The notes under the pieces are model-generated. The model was not told the origin of the DNA, made no database searches, and was given only the letters and a program-made list of their open reading frames with translations. Positions 18,602 through 28,374 of a DNA stretch of 64,000 nt are shown piece after piece. The stretch covers positions 34,254,301 to 34,318,300 of the forward strand of contig OZ020622.1 of NCBI GenBank assembly GCA_963971575.1. The letters are read 5' to 3'. The stretch comes from Liopterus haemorrhoidalis. Its lineage: Eukaryota > Arthropoda > Insecta > Coleoptera > Dytiscidae. The translations under genes and the position numbers were made by a program. The stretch's first letter is position 1; each line of letters begins with the position of its first letter.

Positions 18602-21600
18602 TTGTCTCTGATTAACTGTCTTTTTGACTATTTATTTTATTTTATGTATTTATGTATATTTTTATCTACTTATTTATCTATTTTTATATATTTGACAAAT
18701 TACCCACTTTGTTTCACCTCTCATCATAACCCACTCCGACTCATTACTCTTCGTGGTCTGTGGCAGCCTCCAAGTGTGTGTTCCGATTTGCATAACTACA
18801 CGAACAACACTACGGCCCACCCGGGAAGTGCTATACCATCCTTGCACTTGCTAATAGCCACAAAAATGGTACAAAACTTTCCGTACTGTTGCAAAACCTC
18901 ACGGAAAACAACCACCAACCATATGACTTCAACTTCAAACGAACAACATTTAACAAGAGATCTTGAACCTTCATTGCGAATCCTTCAGCTAAACATCGAG
19001 GGAATTTCTAGCACAAAATGCCAATACCTCTCCAAAATAGCAACGCAAAATCGAATCCATCTAATCGCTCTACAGGAAACACACATAGAAAACGAAATCG
19101 AATATAACACTAGAGGACTGATCCCTGGTTACAGCTTAGTCGACTATATCTGCCATAAGCATTATGGCTTAGCCACTTACGTTCGTGAAAATATTCAAAA
19201 TCACACTCGACTATCAAAAGCAACCCAACAGAATGTATCTTTTATTGCCATTAACATAGCTGGAATAAACGTCACTAATCTATACAAACCACCAAATTTA
19301 AATTGGCCTGACAATGCAGTATCTATTCACTCCCACCCTGCCATCTATCTTGGAGATTTTAATTGTCAACACACTTTCTGGGGATATAGGGACAACAAAC
19401 AAAATGGCGAGTCTCTACTGCAATGGGCAGAAACAAACAGCGTCCATCTTGTATTCGATGCCAAAGACAAAGGAACATTTCACTCAGCAAGGTGGAAAGC
19501 AGATTATAATCCAGACCTCTGCTTCTCCTCGCTTGACAACTACCAACAGCCCTTGCACATATCAAGAAGGATACTGGATAGCTTCCCTCATAGCCAACAT
19601 CGTCCAGTCATTCTGAATATTGGTAGACGTGTAGAGTTTCTTCCCACCCTCAGAGTGCCTCGTTGGAACTTCTTAAAGGCGAACTGGAGAGAATATGCGT
19701 TGCAAGTTGATTCTGTCCTCCGCTGGGTTCCTCCTTTAGCAACTAATTATGACAGGTTTGTCGCTGTTGTTAAGTCTTCTGCGAAGCACTGGATCCCAAG
19801 AGGGTTTCGTAAGGAATACATCCCAGGCTGGTCTAAAAAGACAGAAGAAATGTTCCGCGAATATCAGTCCACACACGATCCAAAAACCGCCGATAAACTC
19901 TTAGAATCACTGGATGTAGCCAGAAGAAGTAAATGGCGTGAAACGATTGAGAACATGGACTTCACGCGCTCTAGCCGCACAAGCTGGAATCTACTAAGAA
20001 AGCTTGGCGCAGCTAGCAAACCGCCGGCAATAAAAGGGACAGTTAAACCTAATCAAGTTTCCTCACATATAATTAAGACCTCAAATCAGATTAGTACCAA
20101 CAAAGTTTTTGCCAAACAGGTTAGACGTGATCTACACAGAAAACGCATTCTCGCACTGAAAAGTAGAGAAGAACCTACACTCTTCACGCTGGAAGAACTT
20201 AATATAGCAATCAACTCCCTAAAAATTAAAAAAGCTGCTGGCCTTGATGGAATATTTCCAGAGTTAATAAAGAACCTAGGACCGGCTGCAAGAACTTGGC
20301 TACTTAGGTTCTACAACGACATTCTTTCCACCGAACGGCTCCCAAAGGCTTTCAGCTCATCAAAAATCCTAAGTATTTTAAAGCCAGGCAAAGAAGAATC
20401 TGAACCAGCTAGCTACAGACCTATTGCCCTACTCAACATCAATTATAAAATTCTTGAAAGGCTAATCTTCAACCGCATTTCTGACACAATTGATGAACAC
20501 ATTCCATCAGAACAAGCTGGTTTTAGAGCAAACCGTAGCTGCTGTGATCAAGTGGCTGCACTTGCTACTCACATTGAAGCAGGATTCCAACGGAAACTTA
20601 AAACTGCAGTTGCATTTGTTGACCTCTCCTCTGCTTTTGATACCGTGTGGACAGACGGTCTCGTTTTGAAACTGCACAATATACTACCGAATAATAAAAT
20701 GGTCAATCTAATCGAAGCCATGCTGAAAAACAGACAGTTTCAAGTGTATCTTAATGGGGAAAAGAGTAATTTTAGAACATTGAAGAACGGTCTTCCGCAA
20801 GGTTCTGTGCTGGCTCCGATTCTGTTTAATTTATATATAAGCGATATGCCACTTACTACAGGACGAAAATTTGCGTATGCCGATGATCTTGCCATTGCTG
20901 TGCAGTGCACACATGCAAAAGGAGCTGAGAATCTACTTACCGAAGATCTTGAGATACTCAGTAATTACTACAAACTTTGGCGTTTAAAACCTAACCCACA
21001 AAAAACTGAAGTAACACTCTTCCATCTGAGTAATAAATATGCAAACGAAGAACTGTGTGTGTTATTCAATGGCACTAAAATCAAACACAACCACACCCCA
21101 CGCTACCTTGGAATTACTCTAGATCGCTCATTGACATTTAAACACCATATTGAAAATGTAGGTCTAAAACTTAAAACTAGAAATAACCTAATCCACAAGC
21201 TGGCAGGAACGTCGTGGGGCTGCGATGCCCATACCCTCAAAACGTCTGCAGTTGCCCTGCTCTATTCCACAGCAGAGTACTGCTCCCCAGTCTGGAAGAA
21301 CAGTGCTCACACAAACAAAATTGACATCCAGCTGAATACAGCAATGCGAACGATCACTGGAGCCACACGTTCCACACCCTCAGAATGGTTACCTGTACTG
21401 TCTGGCATATGCCCTCCTACTATTCGGAGAAACAAAGCTGCCGTCACAACCTGGCAAAAATTTGGAAGCAACCACAGACTACCAATACATGAAGACCTAT
21501 TAAATCCTCCAAATCACAGGCTTAAATCCCGTAATCCTATTTGGAATGATCCCATCTTTAATACTGCTTATAACGCTAAAGATGAATGGTCGAAAGAATG

Positions 21601-21910
21601 GGACACTTTCTCTCATCCCAACAAAATTTTAATCTCAGATCCCAATGTTCAGCCAATTGGTTACTCGCTACCCCGCTCGGCTTGGGTAAGATTAAATAGA
21701 TTAGTCACCGGCCACGGTAGATGCAACTACATGCTCCATAAATGGGGCTTAGCCGACTCTCCCGCTTGTGACTGTGGCGCGCCTCTACAGACGATGAAAC
21801 ACATTGCAGAAGAATGTCCTCAACGTGCTTTCCCGGGTGGTCTCCAATCTATAGTACAATTGACCAATGAAGCGATCCAATGGCTTACAAATTTAGATAT
21901 AAATATTTAA
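18602..21910 (+). CDS. LINE ORF2: endonuclease and reverse transcriptase
   Basis: A 1,102-codon uninterrupted frame. The first 120 residues are low-complexity and the true start is unclear; the AP-endonuclease starts near residue 124 (LRILQLNIEGIS), with ALQETHIE and YLGDFNCQH. The reverse transcriptase (about residues 545-790) has GLDGIFPELIK, SYRPIALLN, FRANRSCCDQ, FVDLSSAFDTVW, NGLPQGSVLAPILFNLYI and the catalytic FAYADDL (about residue 758). The C-terminus has a CDCG...MKHI...ECP zinc motif and no RNase H. It belongs to the jockey/CR1-like LINE group; the clade is not settled. It lies inside the gypsy element. An A-rich tail follows at about 22010-22041. Intact coding suggests a fairly young copy. 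Confidence 0.88.
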   Translation: MSLINCLFDYLFYFMYLCIFLSTYLSIFIYLTNYPLCFTSHHNPLRLITLRGLWQPPSVCSDLHNYTNNTTAHPGSAIPSLHLLIATKMVQNFPYCCKTSRKTTTNHMTSTSNEQHLTRDLEPSLRILQLNIEGISSTKCQYLSKIATQNRIHLIALQETHIENEIEYNTRGLIPGYSLVDYICHKHYGLATYVRENIQNHTRLSKATQQNVSFIAINIAGINVTNLYKPPNLNWPDNAVSIHSHPAIYLGDFNCQHTFWGYRDNKQNGESLLQWAETNSVHLVFDAKDKGTFHSARWKADYNPDLCFSSLDNYQQPLHISRRILDSFPHSQHRPVILNIGRRVEFLPTLRVPRWNFLKANWREYALQVDSVLRWVPPLATNYDRFVAVVKSSAKHWIPRGFRKEYIPGWSKKTEEMFREYQSTHDPKTADKLLESLDVARRSKWRETIENMDFTRSSRTSWNLLRKLGAASKPPAIKGTVKPNQVSSHIIKTSNQISTNKVFAKQVRRDLHRKRILALKSREEPTLFTLEELNIAINSLKIKKAAGLDGIFPELIKNLGPAARTWLLRFYNDILSTERLPKAFSSSKILSILKPGKEESEPASYRPIALLNINYKILERLIFNRISDTIDEHIPSEQAGFRANRSCCDQVAALATHIEAGFQRKLKTAVAFVDLSSAFDTVWTDGLVLKLHNILPNNKMVNLIEAMLKNRQFQVYLNGEKSNFRTLKNGLPQGSVLAPILFNLYISDMPLTTGRKFAYADDLAIAVQCTHAKGAENLLTEDLEILSNYYKLWRLKPNPQKTEVTLFHLSNKYANEELCVLFNGTKIKHNHTPRYLGITLDRSLTFKHHIENVGLKLKTRNNLIHKLAGTSWGCDAHTLKTSAVALLYSTAEYCSPVWKNSAHTNKIDIQLNTAMRTITGATRSTPSEWLPVLSGICPPTIRRNKAAVTTWQKFGSNHRLPIHEDLLNPPNHRLKSRNPIWNDPIFNTAYNAKDEWSKEWDTFSHPNKILISDPNVQPIGYSLPRSAWVRLNRLVTGHGRCNYMLHKWGLADSPACDCGAPLQTMKHIAEECPQRAFPGGLQSIVQLTNEAIQWLTNLDINI

Positions 21911-22109
21911 TGTATCAGTTACCATATTTTCTTTGTAATTTAATATCTAAGAAATTCAAATGTACCATACGAAAATATAATATTTAAGACGAAATATTAT
22001 TCATTTAAGAAAAATAAAAAATAATTAAAAAAAAAAAAGAACTTTAATAAACCAAAGTACTTATACATGTAACAATGTCTTATTATGCATATTCAATGAA
22101 AGAGGAAGA
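21911..22109 (+). other. LINE 3' UTR and A-rich tail, then gypsy 3' end
   Basis: The 3' UTR ends in an A-rich tract (AATTAAAAAAAAAAAAG, about 22023-22039). Gypsy sequence with the polypurine tract AAAGAGGAAGA resumes before the 3' LTR. Confidence 0.6.
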
Positions 22110-22233
22110 TGTTGCATAAGGATACTACTACAATAACATATCCTAGGCAGCAGATCCAAAAATATATAATATAATAACTGAATTATGTCAGCTTGATGTA
22201 AAACTATTAATAAAAATAAAGAACATTAAAACA
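22110..22233 (+). repeat. gypsy 3' LTR
   Basis: 124 bp, bounded by the purine tract on the left and ACACC duplication on the right; copia A resumes in frame directly afterwards. Confidence 0.93.
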
Positions 22234-22238
22234 ACACC

Positions 22239-23652
22239 TATGCTAAAAAATTAAGTCAATTAAAAAAGCTGGATGATCGTAGTGAAAAATATATATTTGT
22301 GGGTTATTCGCATAACTGCTACAGACTATGGGACATTGAAAAAAGAGAAATTTACTTGTCTAGAGTTATAATATGTGATAATGAAATAGAAAAAAATAAA
22401 GCTACGTATGACATCACTACAGAAGATGAAATAAGTGATAGCGAAGAAGAACGAGAAAATACTACTGATGATGAAGATGCAGAAGCAGAAGAAAGCACAG
22501 AAATAGAGGACACTGAGAAAAAAGAAGAACCTAAAGAAAAAAGAACCATAAAATTACCAAAAAAATTCGAAAACTATGTTTTACTTACATATGAAGAAGC
22601 TACAACAGGAGCAGACAAAGAAAAATGGTGTGAAGCCATACGTGAAGAAAATGAAGCCCATGAGAAAAATGGAACATGGGAATATGTTGATGAATCCGCA
22701 GCTAAAAACAAAAGAGTTCTGAGCAACAGATGGATCTTCAAGGTTAAGGAAAATGGAAAATTCAGAGCACTACTTGTAGTTCGAGGCTGTGAACAAAGAT
22801 ATGGAATAGACTATGAAAAGACATTCAGTCCGGTGGTAAACATCAGCTCATTAAGAATCCTATTTGGCTTAGCAAGAAAGTTAAATTATAAAATAATGCA
22901 AATAGACATAAAAATGGCCTCCCTATATGCAGAACTGACCGATGAAATCTTGACCATGAAACAACCAGCATGAAAAAACTGACCATGAAACAACCAGAAG
23001 GATATAACATAGGAAATAAAAATATGCAAACTGAAGAAGTTATTATACGGTCTAAAACAGGCACCGATGAAATGAAATGAAAAGTTTGCAAATTTCTTAA
23101 AAAAGAAAAATCTTATTCCAATTAGAACAGAACAATGCATCTTCAAAAATAATGATAGTTCGTTGATATTGACAATTTACGTGGATGACAGCATATTAAT
23201 AGGAAATGATAAAAAATAAAATGCAGTATCTGCTTGAAGAGATGAAAAAGGTATTTGATATGACAATAATTTATAAACCTGATTCATTTTGAGGCATAAA
23301 ATTAGAAAGAACAAAAGAATATATCAAACTAACTCAATCTCTTTACACCAAGCATATACTAGAAATATTCCAAATGTACGAATCAAAGCCAGTTGTGACT
23401 CCAATGGTCCAAAATGATACCAAAGAAAATATCGACCAACAAGTAAAATATCCCTATCGAGAAGCAATCGGAAGCCTTCTATACCTTTTATACAGATCAA
23501 GATCTGATGTGGCTTACGCTGTGACATATAGCAGCAGAAAGGTAGAAAGCCCCAGCCAAGAAGATGTACTACGTATAAAAAGAATATTTAGATACTTAAA
23601 AGGGAGTATGGACAAAGGTATAAAATTCTATTCTAATAGTGAACTAACTTGA
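22239..23652 (+). pseudogene. copia A reverse transcriptase and start of RNase H region
   Basis: After an acidic linker (about 22430-22530) comes the RT: NRWIFKVKENGKFRALLVVRG, GIDYEKTFSPVVN, KIMQIDIKMA (catalytic Asp), then with frame changes LYGLKQAP and IYVDDSILIG (catalytic pair). The connection domain continues at 23374-23652 with KPVVTPM, REAIGSLLYL, SDVAYAV and RYLKGSMDKG. Frameshifts near 22973, 23090 and 23290 and stops kill it. Copia A sequence ends at the LINE fragment beginning 23663. Confidence 0.87.
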
Positions 23653-23662
23653 AATGCATTCT

Positions 23663-24013
23663 GTTAGTTAGTTAGCTAGTTAAAATTTTTGGCGCCCAGT
23701 AACTAAGGCTATTTGCGCCTAACGCAGCCCATCTAAATTACTAGACTATATATTAAAAACAATAAATAAATAAATAAATAAATAAAGTCATTGAAAATAC
23801 GCGTACTCAATAAAAGAAATCTTGCACTGACAAACACAAATAAATAATATAAAAAGTCTGTTCGAAAATTTTAACACTCAGGGTGATGGTAAGAGGCTGT
23901 AAAGAGTCCAATTACCATCGAATATCACAGTCAATAACTAGAAACACATTAAAATAAGGTGCAAGACTTCACACAGAATACAATACGTTCGATTCTCTCA
24001 GGAAGAGTATCAG
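23663..24013 (-). mobile_element. I-like LINE 3' fragment at the copia A / copia B junction
   Basis: It has the GTTAGTTAGTTAG tail, TTTTTGGCGCCCAG, the 3' UTR and the first codons of the ORF2 end; truncation is at 24013. There is no target duplication: left flank is copia A RNase H-side, right flank is RT sequence of a different copia element. This suggests a deletion or recombination at the insertion rather than a simple integration. Confidence 0.85.
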
Positions 24014-25014
24014 CTCATATTTGGAACAGATAACGAAGTTACAAAATTAAAGAAAGCCTTGAATAAAAACTTTTATATGAAAGATTTAGGTCTTGTAACT
24101 CAATATCTAGGGATAAATATTAAACAAGATTTGGAAAATGGTATTACTGAATTAAGTCAAACAAATTCGTTGAAAAGTATACTTGCTAAATTTAAAATGT
24201 CTGATTGTAAACCTATGTCAACTCCAATGGACGGGAACATTACATTTAACTCGTTGGAGAAAGATTTTTCTGATAAAAAAATGGAAACAATTTGTAGAAA
24301 ATTAATAGGTGCATTAATGTATGCTGTAATGTAGCGTAACCTTTTTAAGTCGTTTTCAAAATTGTTCAAGTGAAGAATTGTTAACAGCTATAAAAAGAGT
24401 TTTACGATATGTTAAAGGAACTATTGACTTCAAGTTAGTTTATAAAAGTAATAAATCCGAAAATTTGCTAGATGGTTATGTAGACTCAGACTGGGAAGGT
24501 GACCCAAATGAACGGAAATCTGCTACATTTTTTTAAATTTTATTTTACATCGGCCTATTTCTGCAACGAGGCTAATCGCGTGAAATCTACTACAGGATTT
24601 CTTATAAAAATGTTCAATTGTACTATTTCTCGGTGTTCAAGAAAGCAACAAAATGTTGCACTATCATCGTCAGAGGCAGAGTACGTAGCTTTAAGTCTGA
24701 CTGTAAGTAAAGTGTGTTGGTTGATAAATATCATAAATGATTTTCAAACGTTTTCTTTAAATAATTCTGTAATAAGTCACGAAGACAACCAAACCGCACT
24801 TAAAGTTACTAAAAACCTAGAAAATAACAAACGACTTAAGCATATTGACATCAAATACTACTTCATTAAAGAAAAATTAGAGGAAGGTGTCATATATTTA
24901 AAATATATTAAAAGCGAGGATCAAATTGCTGATATGTTTACCACACCTTTGGTAAAAGAAAATTTTGTCCGACTAAGAGATAAATTGGGTCTGGTCATTA
25001 CGATCCATAAATAA
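24014..25014 (+). pseudogene. copia B RT end and RNase H
   Basis: MKDLGLVTQYLGINIKQD, CKPMSTPMDG and LIGALMYAV are the copia RT connection. RNase H follows with GYVDSDWEGDPNERKS, SSSEAEYVALS, HEDNQTALKV and KHIDIKYYFI, ending DMFTTPL...LRDKLGL. A 55-bp insertion at 24527-24581, flanked by GAAATCTGCTAC / GAAATCTACTAC, separates the RNase H halves, and a stop plus frameshift lies at about 24330. Confidence 0.87.
24527..24581. mobile_element. 55-bp insertion with 12-bp duplication
   Basis: It breaks the copia B RNase H between NERKS and TTGFL. The flanks GAAATCTGCTAC (24515-24526) and GAAATCTACTAC (24582-24593) differ at one base. A T-rich left edge suggests a tiny retroposed fragment in minus orientation. 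Confidence 0.55.
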
Positions 25015-25044
25015 AAGGTTTTAAATTTTTAGAACAATTTTATT

Positions 25045-25423
25045 AGTTAGTTAGTTAGTTAAATTTTTTTGGCGCACAGCAACAAAGGTTATTTGCTCTA
25101 ACGCAGCCCATTTAAATGACTACACTACATATTAAAAACAATAAATTAAACAATCAATAAATAGATAAAACCAATAAAATTCCGCATACTCAATAAAAGA
25201 AATCTTGCACAGACAAACACAAATAAATAAGATAAAAAGGTCTGTTCGAAAATTTTAACAGACTCAGGGTGATGGTAAGAGGCTGTAAAGGGGCCAATTA
25301 CCATCGAATATCACAGTTCATTAACTAGAACACATTAAAATAAGGTGCAAGACTTTACACATAAAACAGTAAATCAGCCTGTCCATGAGTACCCTGTCGT
25401 CACCTAAGGCAACTGACAGGTCC
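25045..25423 (-). mobile_element. 5'-truncated I-like LINE with 15-bp TSD
   Basis: It carries the AGTTAGTTAGTTAG tail, the 3' UTR and the ORF2 end. It is flanked by TAGAACAATTTTATT (25030-25044, 25424-25438), a perfect duplication, inside the 3' part of copia B. An older, somewhat diverged copy. Confidence 0.92.
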
Positions 25424-25628
25424 TAGAACAATTTTATTGAAGGTGGGTGTTGGGAAACAATAAATTTGTAATATTTTTTGTATGTAATATATGACAGTTG
25501 GTAACACTGTAGAAACAGAGTCGAAGTAATGTCTTGTAACAGATAAGCTGCGTGTGATGAATTGTATAGCGTTCGTATTAAAAATAAACCAAATAAAATT
25601 ACCACACTAACTAAAATAAACTACAACA

Positions 25629-26035
25629 GAGACTGGTATAACTTACAAAAATTAGGTAACACGGTAAAAATATGGATAGTTGTTATAATTTTTTTATTCG
25701 TTTCATAGATATGTTTTAAATGTTATTCTGGTACCTTTCTTTTAAAAAAAATGCGTTTATTTATCTCTACAATCGAGTAATCTGTGTAGTATGCCCTATT
25801 TTAAAAGAAACGCATTTCACTGTCAATCAACAGAAGTTTTGGAAATGGAAACTGTATGTTACGATATAATAAATTCACAATGTATTAATATTCTGCTGGC
25901 TGCCAAATTTATGTGAATTATAATAAGTATTTTATTCTTTTTTTTTTTTTTGTTTTGTTTCTTGTTTCAGAACAATGAGTAGTATGTGGAGAGACGCATG
26001 TGTGAAGCAAATATGTGGAGAATATTTAAGAGCCT
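25629..26035. other. AT-rich spacer with possible splice acceptor
   Basis: No gene seen. A pyrimidine tract at 25939-25966 leads to TTGTTTCAG at 25970, which could be an acceptor for the frame that follows. Confidence 0.35.
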
Positions 26036-26449
26036 GTGCAGAACTTAGAAATGTTTGAAAATGCAGACTATTTCAATTTTGATGATACAGAACCTATTGT
26101 TCTCAGTCCAGGATTTTCCTCACCTACCGATCCACTCGCAATATCTACCCCATCAACAAAAACCTACAATGTTGATGACGTTGAAGTTCTAAGCATGAGG
26201 CCAATTAAAAAAAAAAAAAAGGTGCAAAATTTTGGTGATTTGGTCGAGATATTAAGAGAAGCAATCAATATTAATGTGGATGATGAAAAAAGTAGCACAA
26301 CTACTCGACCACGAGTCAGAATGTTCTGCGATTATTTAGCAGAAATTTTAAACGAAAAAAGTCAAGTGGGGCGGAAAAAAAAATTTAGAATTAGTTTTAA
26401 GAAAATAATTTTATTATTAATATACAAGTTTATACATAAGTTCTATTAA
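26036..26449 (+). CDS. Hypothetical protein, possibly MADF-type accessory of a Harbinger element
   Basis: 137 codons. The N-terminal half is acidic and Ser/Thr/Pro-rich, then KKKKK, a helix FGDLVEILREAI, and RVRMFCDYLAEILNE, which resembles the C-terminal segment of MADF-type proteins carried by PIF/Harbinger elements. The last 25 residues are AT-driven (ILLLIYKFI) and probably not genuine. A Harbinger transposase-like C-terminus on the opposite strand at 26822-27004 would give the convergent two-gene layout of that superfamily. Evidence is weak. Confidence 0.3.
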   Translation: MQNLEMFENADYFNFDDTEPIVLSPGFSSPTDPLAISTPSTKTYNVDDVEVLSMRPIKKKKKVQNFGDLVEILREAININVDDEKSSTTTRPRVRMFCDYLAEILNEKSQVGRKKKFRISFKKIILLLIYKFIHKFY

Positions 26450-26526
26450 ATAATAATAATAATTAGTTTATTATTAGTGTATTGGTGTATTATTTTTATT
26501 TTATAGTAATAATTACTTCGGTTCGT

Positions 26527-26632
26527 AGAATCATTTTGAATGGTTTATTATCATCAGATGCAAACGGACAGTTTATAACAATGTGTTAATATTACTGTGC
26601 ATCTGAAGATAATAAACCGTTGAAAATGACTA
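26527..26632. repeat. Short foldback, 30-bp arms
   Basis: Arms GGTTTATTATCATCAGATGCA and its near complement (TGCATCTGAAGATAATAAACC) flank about 35 bp. Probably a small MITE; no duplication assigned. Confidence 0.6.
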
Positions 26633-26821
26633 TAGAATTACACTTAATATTTTTGTAAAATAAATTAATTAATTTCTGTATACTTTTTTATTTTAAATTT
26701 GACTATACAATTCCTACAAATTATCCCAACAGTAACGAACCAACAGGGCTGTTTAAATATTGGCTTGGGGTATCTCGCAGATTTGCCACTGACCTAAGGG
26801 TGTTTCTTACCCCGATCCTTT

Positions 26822-27004
26822 CTACGCATTCTTACTGCGCAGTGATCGAACACTTTTCATGGCAGAATTTGGAGGAATATTTTTTCTCCAATCGCCTGAT
26901 ATAATTTTGTTACTGCTGCTATAGTGGTCCATAAAGTTGGATGAACAATATGTTTTTTCACCACAGGACCGACCGCCATCATAAAGTACTTGTATAAAAT
27001 ACAT
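26822..27004 (-). pseudogene. Possible Harbinger transposase C-terminus
   Basis: The 60-residue minus-strand frame ends with GDWRKNIPPNSAMKSVRS and LRSKNA, like the end of insect PIF/Harbinger nucleases. No catalytic part is present. Similarity is by memory only. Confidence 0.35.
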
Positions 27005-27063
27005 TCTAGCAGCAGAGTAGAAATAACTTGGCCTAATATTTTCTAACAGAGATATTATTTATC

Positions 27064-27660
27064 ATGACCATGGAAACGTTACATATAAGTATGAAAAAAT
27101 TGAGACTTGAAAAAATTTTACAAAAATGTTTCGAAATCCATCGAAAACGAATTGTCAAAATCGGTATGATCACAATACCTCCCTTATATATGTTGGCGGT
27201 CGGTAAAAAGCCAGAAAGATGTTGGAATCCCCCAGAGGATTTTAAATTTCCTTTGACCTCGATGGAAAATAAAATGAGAAAATTCAACAAGAGCTAGTTC
27301 ATAAAATATCTTTGGCTCTTATATTCGAAAGAGCAAAATGGAGCATATTGCAAATAACGCTTCTTATTTGCAAACGATAGTGTTAGGAGAAATAACCAAA
27401 TACTTCGGCAGGTAGTTTCCAAACTATTTATTAATTGCCATAGAAAAGTTTGACCTTCATAAGAATAAAGATTACCACAAAGTGTCCTTATTGCGAGCTG
27501 AAAATTTAAAGGATATTGTTAAAGGAAGGAAACATTCTGTGTTTGAATTAGCTGATTCTGCATATGCAACGAAGGTAAAAGAAAACCGTTTAAAATTGGC
27601 ACCTATCATAAAAACAATAATATTTTGTGGTCGAAACGGGTCAAATACCTGACTCGTTAT
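27064..27660 (+). pseudogene. hAT (TTF-finger/DUF4371) transposase N-terminal relic
   Basis: It is scattered over three frames: KPERCWNPPEDFKFP, a WLLYSKEQNGAYC finger-like segment, KDYHKVSLLRAENLKDIV, and VKENRLKLAPIIKTIIFCGR. This order is that of the TTF-type zinc finger and DUF4371 region of hAT proteins annotated as ZMYM1-like or THAP12-like. Heavy frameshifting. It may belong to the same family as the C-terminal piece at 11086-11406. Confidence 0.7.
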
Positions 27661-27697
27661 CAGAATGTAGTGATAGAAATTTAAATCTAAATGAAGG

Positions 27698-27860
27698 GTG
27701 GTCATTGAGCAACCTTTTGTTTTCCTTCAGGGAAGCTTTAGGAGATTGAAACTGTTAGACGTAGTCGGGTTGGATTTAACCCCACTAATTAAGAGTGCCC
27801 GCCTCTTCCACAACATTGCTCACGGGGCAGAAGATTTTCCCCTGGAATGTATAATTGCAT
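27698..27860 (+). pseudogene. Harbinger transposase fragment
   Basis: The frame contains VIEQPFVFLQGSFRRLKLLD, VGLDLTPLI, LFHNIAHGAEDFP. In PIF/Harbinger nucleases this region reads like VIE-AFG-LKGRFRRL followed by C-LHN. Only about 50 residues remain. Confidence 0.6.
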
Positions 27861-28010
27861 TCCAGTATGGTTTACTTTTTATGGAAACTATCATGTAATA
27901 TATCTCTAGTATAATCAGTATGGCACTAAAACTACAAATCAAGGGCCCCAGTCCCCGGCAGGCCTTAAATGGCTAGAGGTTACTAATAATATTTGGCTGT
28001 ATTATTAAAC

Positions 28011-28110
28011 TTTGCACATGGAACGTTAGAAGTATATTCAAAAGTGAAAAAATCCATAACACCATACACGAAAAGGATATATTACAAATAGACATTTCAG
28101 GCATAAGTTA
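28011..28110 (+). pseudogene. LINE endonuclease N-terminal fragment
   Basis: LCTWNVRSIFKSEKI ... DILQIDISGIS is the start of an AP-endonuclease domain as in RTE/L1-like ORF2 proteins. It ends abruptly at the TTAG-tailed sequence at 28106. Confidence 0.6.
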
Positions 28111-28131
28111 GTTTGTTAGTTAGTTAAAATT

Positions 28132-28180
28132 TTTGGTGCAAGGCAACGACAGCCGTTTGGGCTTTTGGGCATAAGTGATT

Positions 28181-28245
<65 letters not shown>

Positions 28246-28329
28246 CTGGGTATATATATATATATATATATATATATTGTAATCACTTATGCCCAAAAGC
28301 CCAAACGGCTGTCGTTGCCTTGCACCAAA
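28132..28329. repeat. Perfect 54-bp inverted repeat around (TA)n
   Basis: Arms TTTGGTGCAAGGCAACGACA ... and its exact complement flank a (TA)n core broken by TTGCTGGG near 28243-28250. Just left, TTAGTTTGTTAGTTAGTTAAA resembles the I-like LINE tail, so the arm may derive from the 3' end of a related LINE. Perfect arms imply recent origin. Confidence 0.75.
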
Positions 28330-28374
28330 TATATATATATTTTAATTGGTTCAATATTTTGTTTTGTTTACAGG

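Larger units (their letters stand above)
15182..22233 (+). mobile_element. gypsy-type LTR retrotransposon, internally deleted
   Basis: Two 124-bp LTRs (15182-15305, 22110-22233), TG...CA-bounded, lie inside copia A with a 5-bp duplication ACACC (15177-15181, 22234-22238). A primer site TGGCGCAGTCGG follows the 5' LTR and a purine tract AAAGAGGAAGA precedes the 3' LTR. Gag and integrase remain, while protease, RT and RNase H are deleted. The LTRs differ by 4 substitutions of 124, so the insertion is not recent. It contains a 624-bp foldback element, a 176-bp LINE tail and a 3.4-kb LINE. Confidence 0.92.
11443..23652 (+). mobile_element. copia-type LTR retrotransposon A (5' LTR to RNase H), multiply interrupted
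   Basis: This element runs 5' LTR 11443-11581, primer site, gag, protease, integrase, reverse transcriptase and part of RNase H, in the Ty1/copia domain order. It was opened by a Penelope-like element at 12473-14120 and by a gypsy element at 15182-22233, each with its own target duplication. Its 3' end is lost where an I-like LINE fragment begins at 23663 and sequence of a second copia element follows. Many stops and frameshifts mark it as long dead. Confidence 0.85.
24014..25628 (+). mobile_element. 3' part of a second copia element (copia B)
   Basis: It starts inside the RT (LIFGTDNEVTKLKKAL) and runs through RNase H to a putative 3' LTR. It is distinct from copia A, because connection-domain sequence is repeated with different residues (KPMSTPM versus KPVVTPM). 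An I-like LINE sits at 25045-25423. A purine tract GAAGGTGGG precedes TGTTGGG at 25448, taken as LTR start; the LTR end near 25628 is a guess. Confidence 0.75.

Noticed and set aside
15182..22233. Retrovirus-like element with env
   Set aside because: No envelope-like ORF between integrase and the 3' LTR; the long ORF there is a LINE. The BEL element also lacks env.
26527..26632. Third hammerhead motif (CTGAAGA near 26612)
   Set aside because: The GAAA segment and outer stem are not in the required positions; it is only a short foldback.
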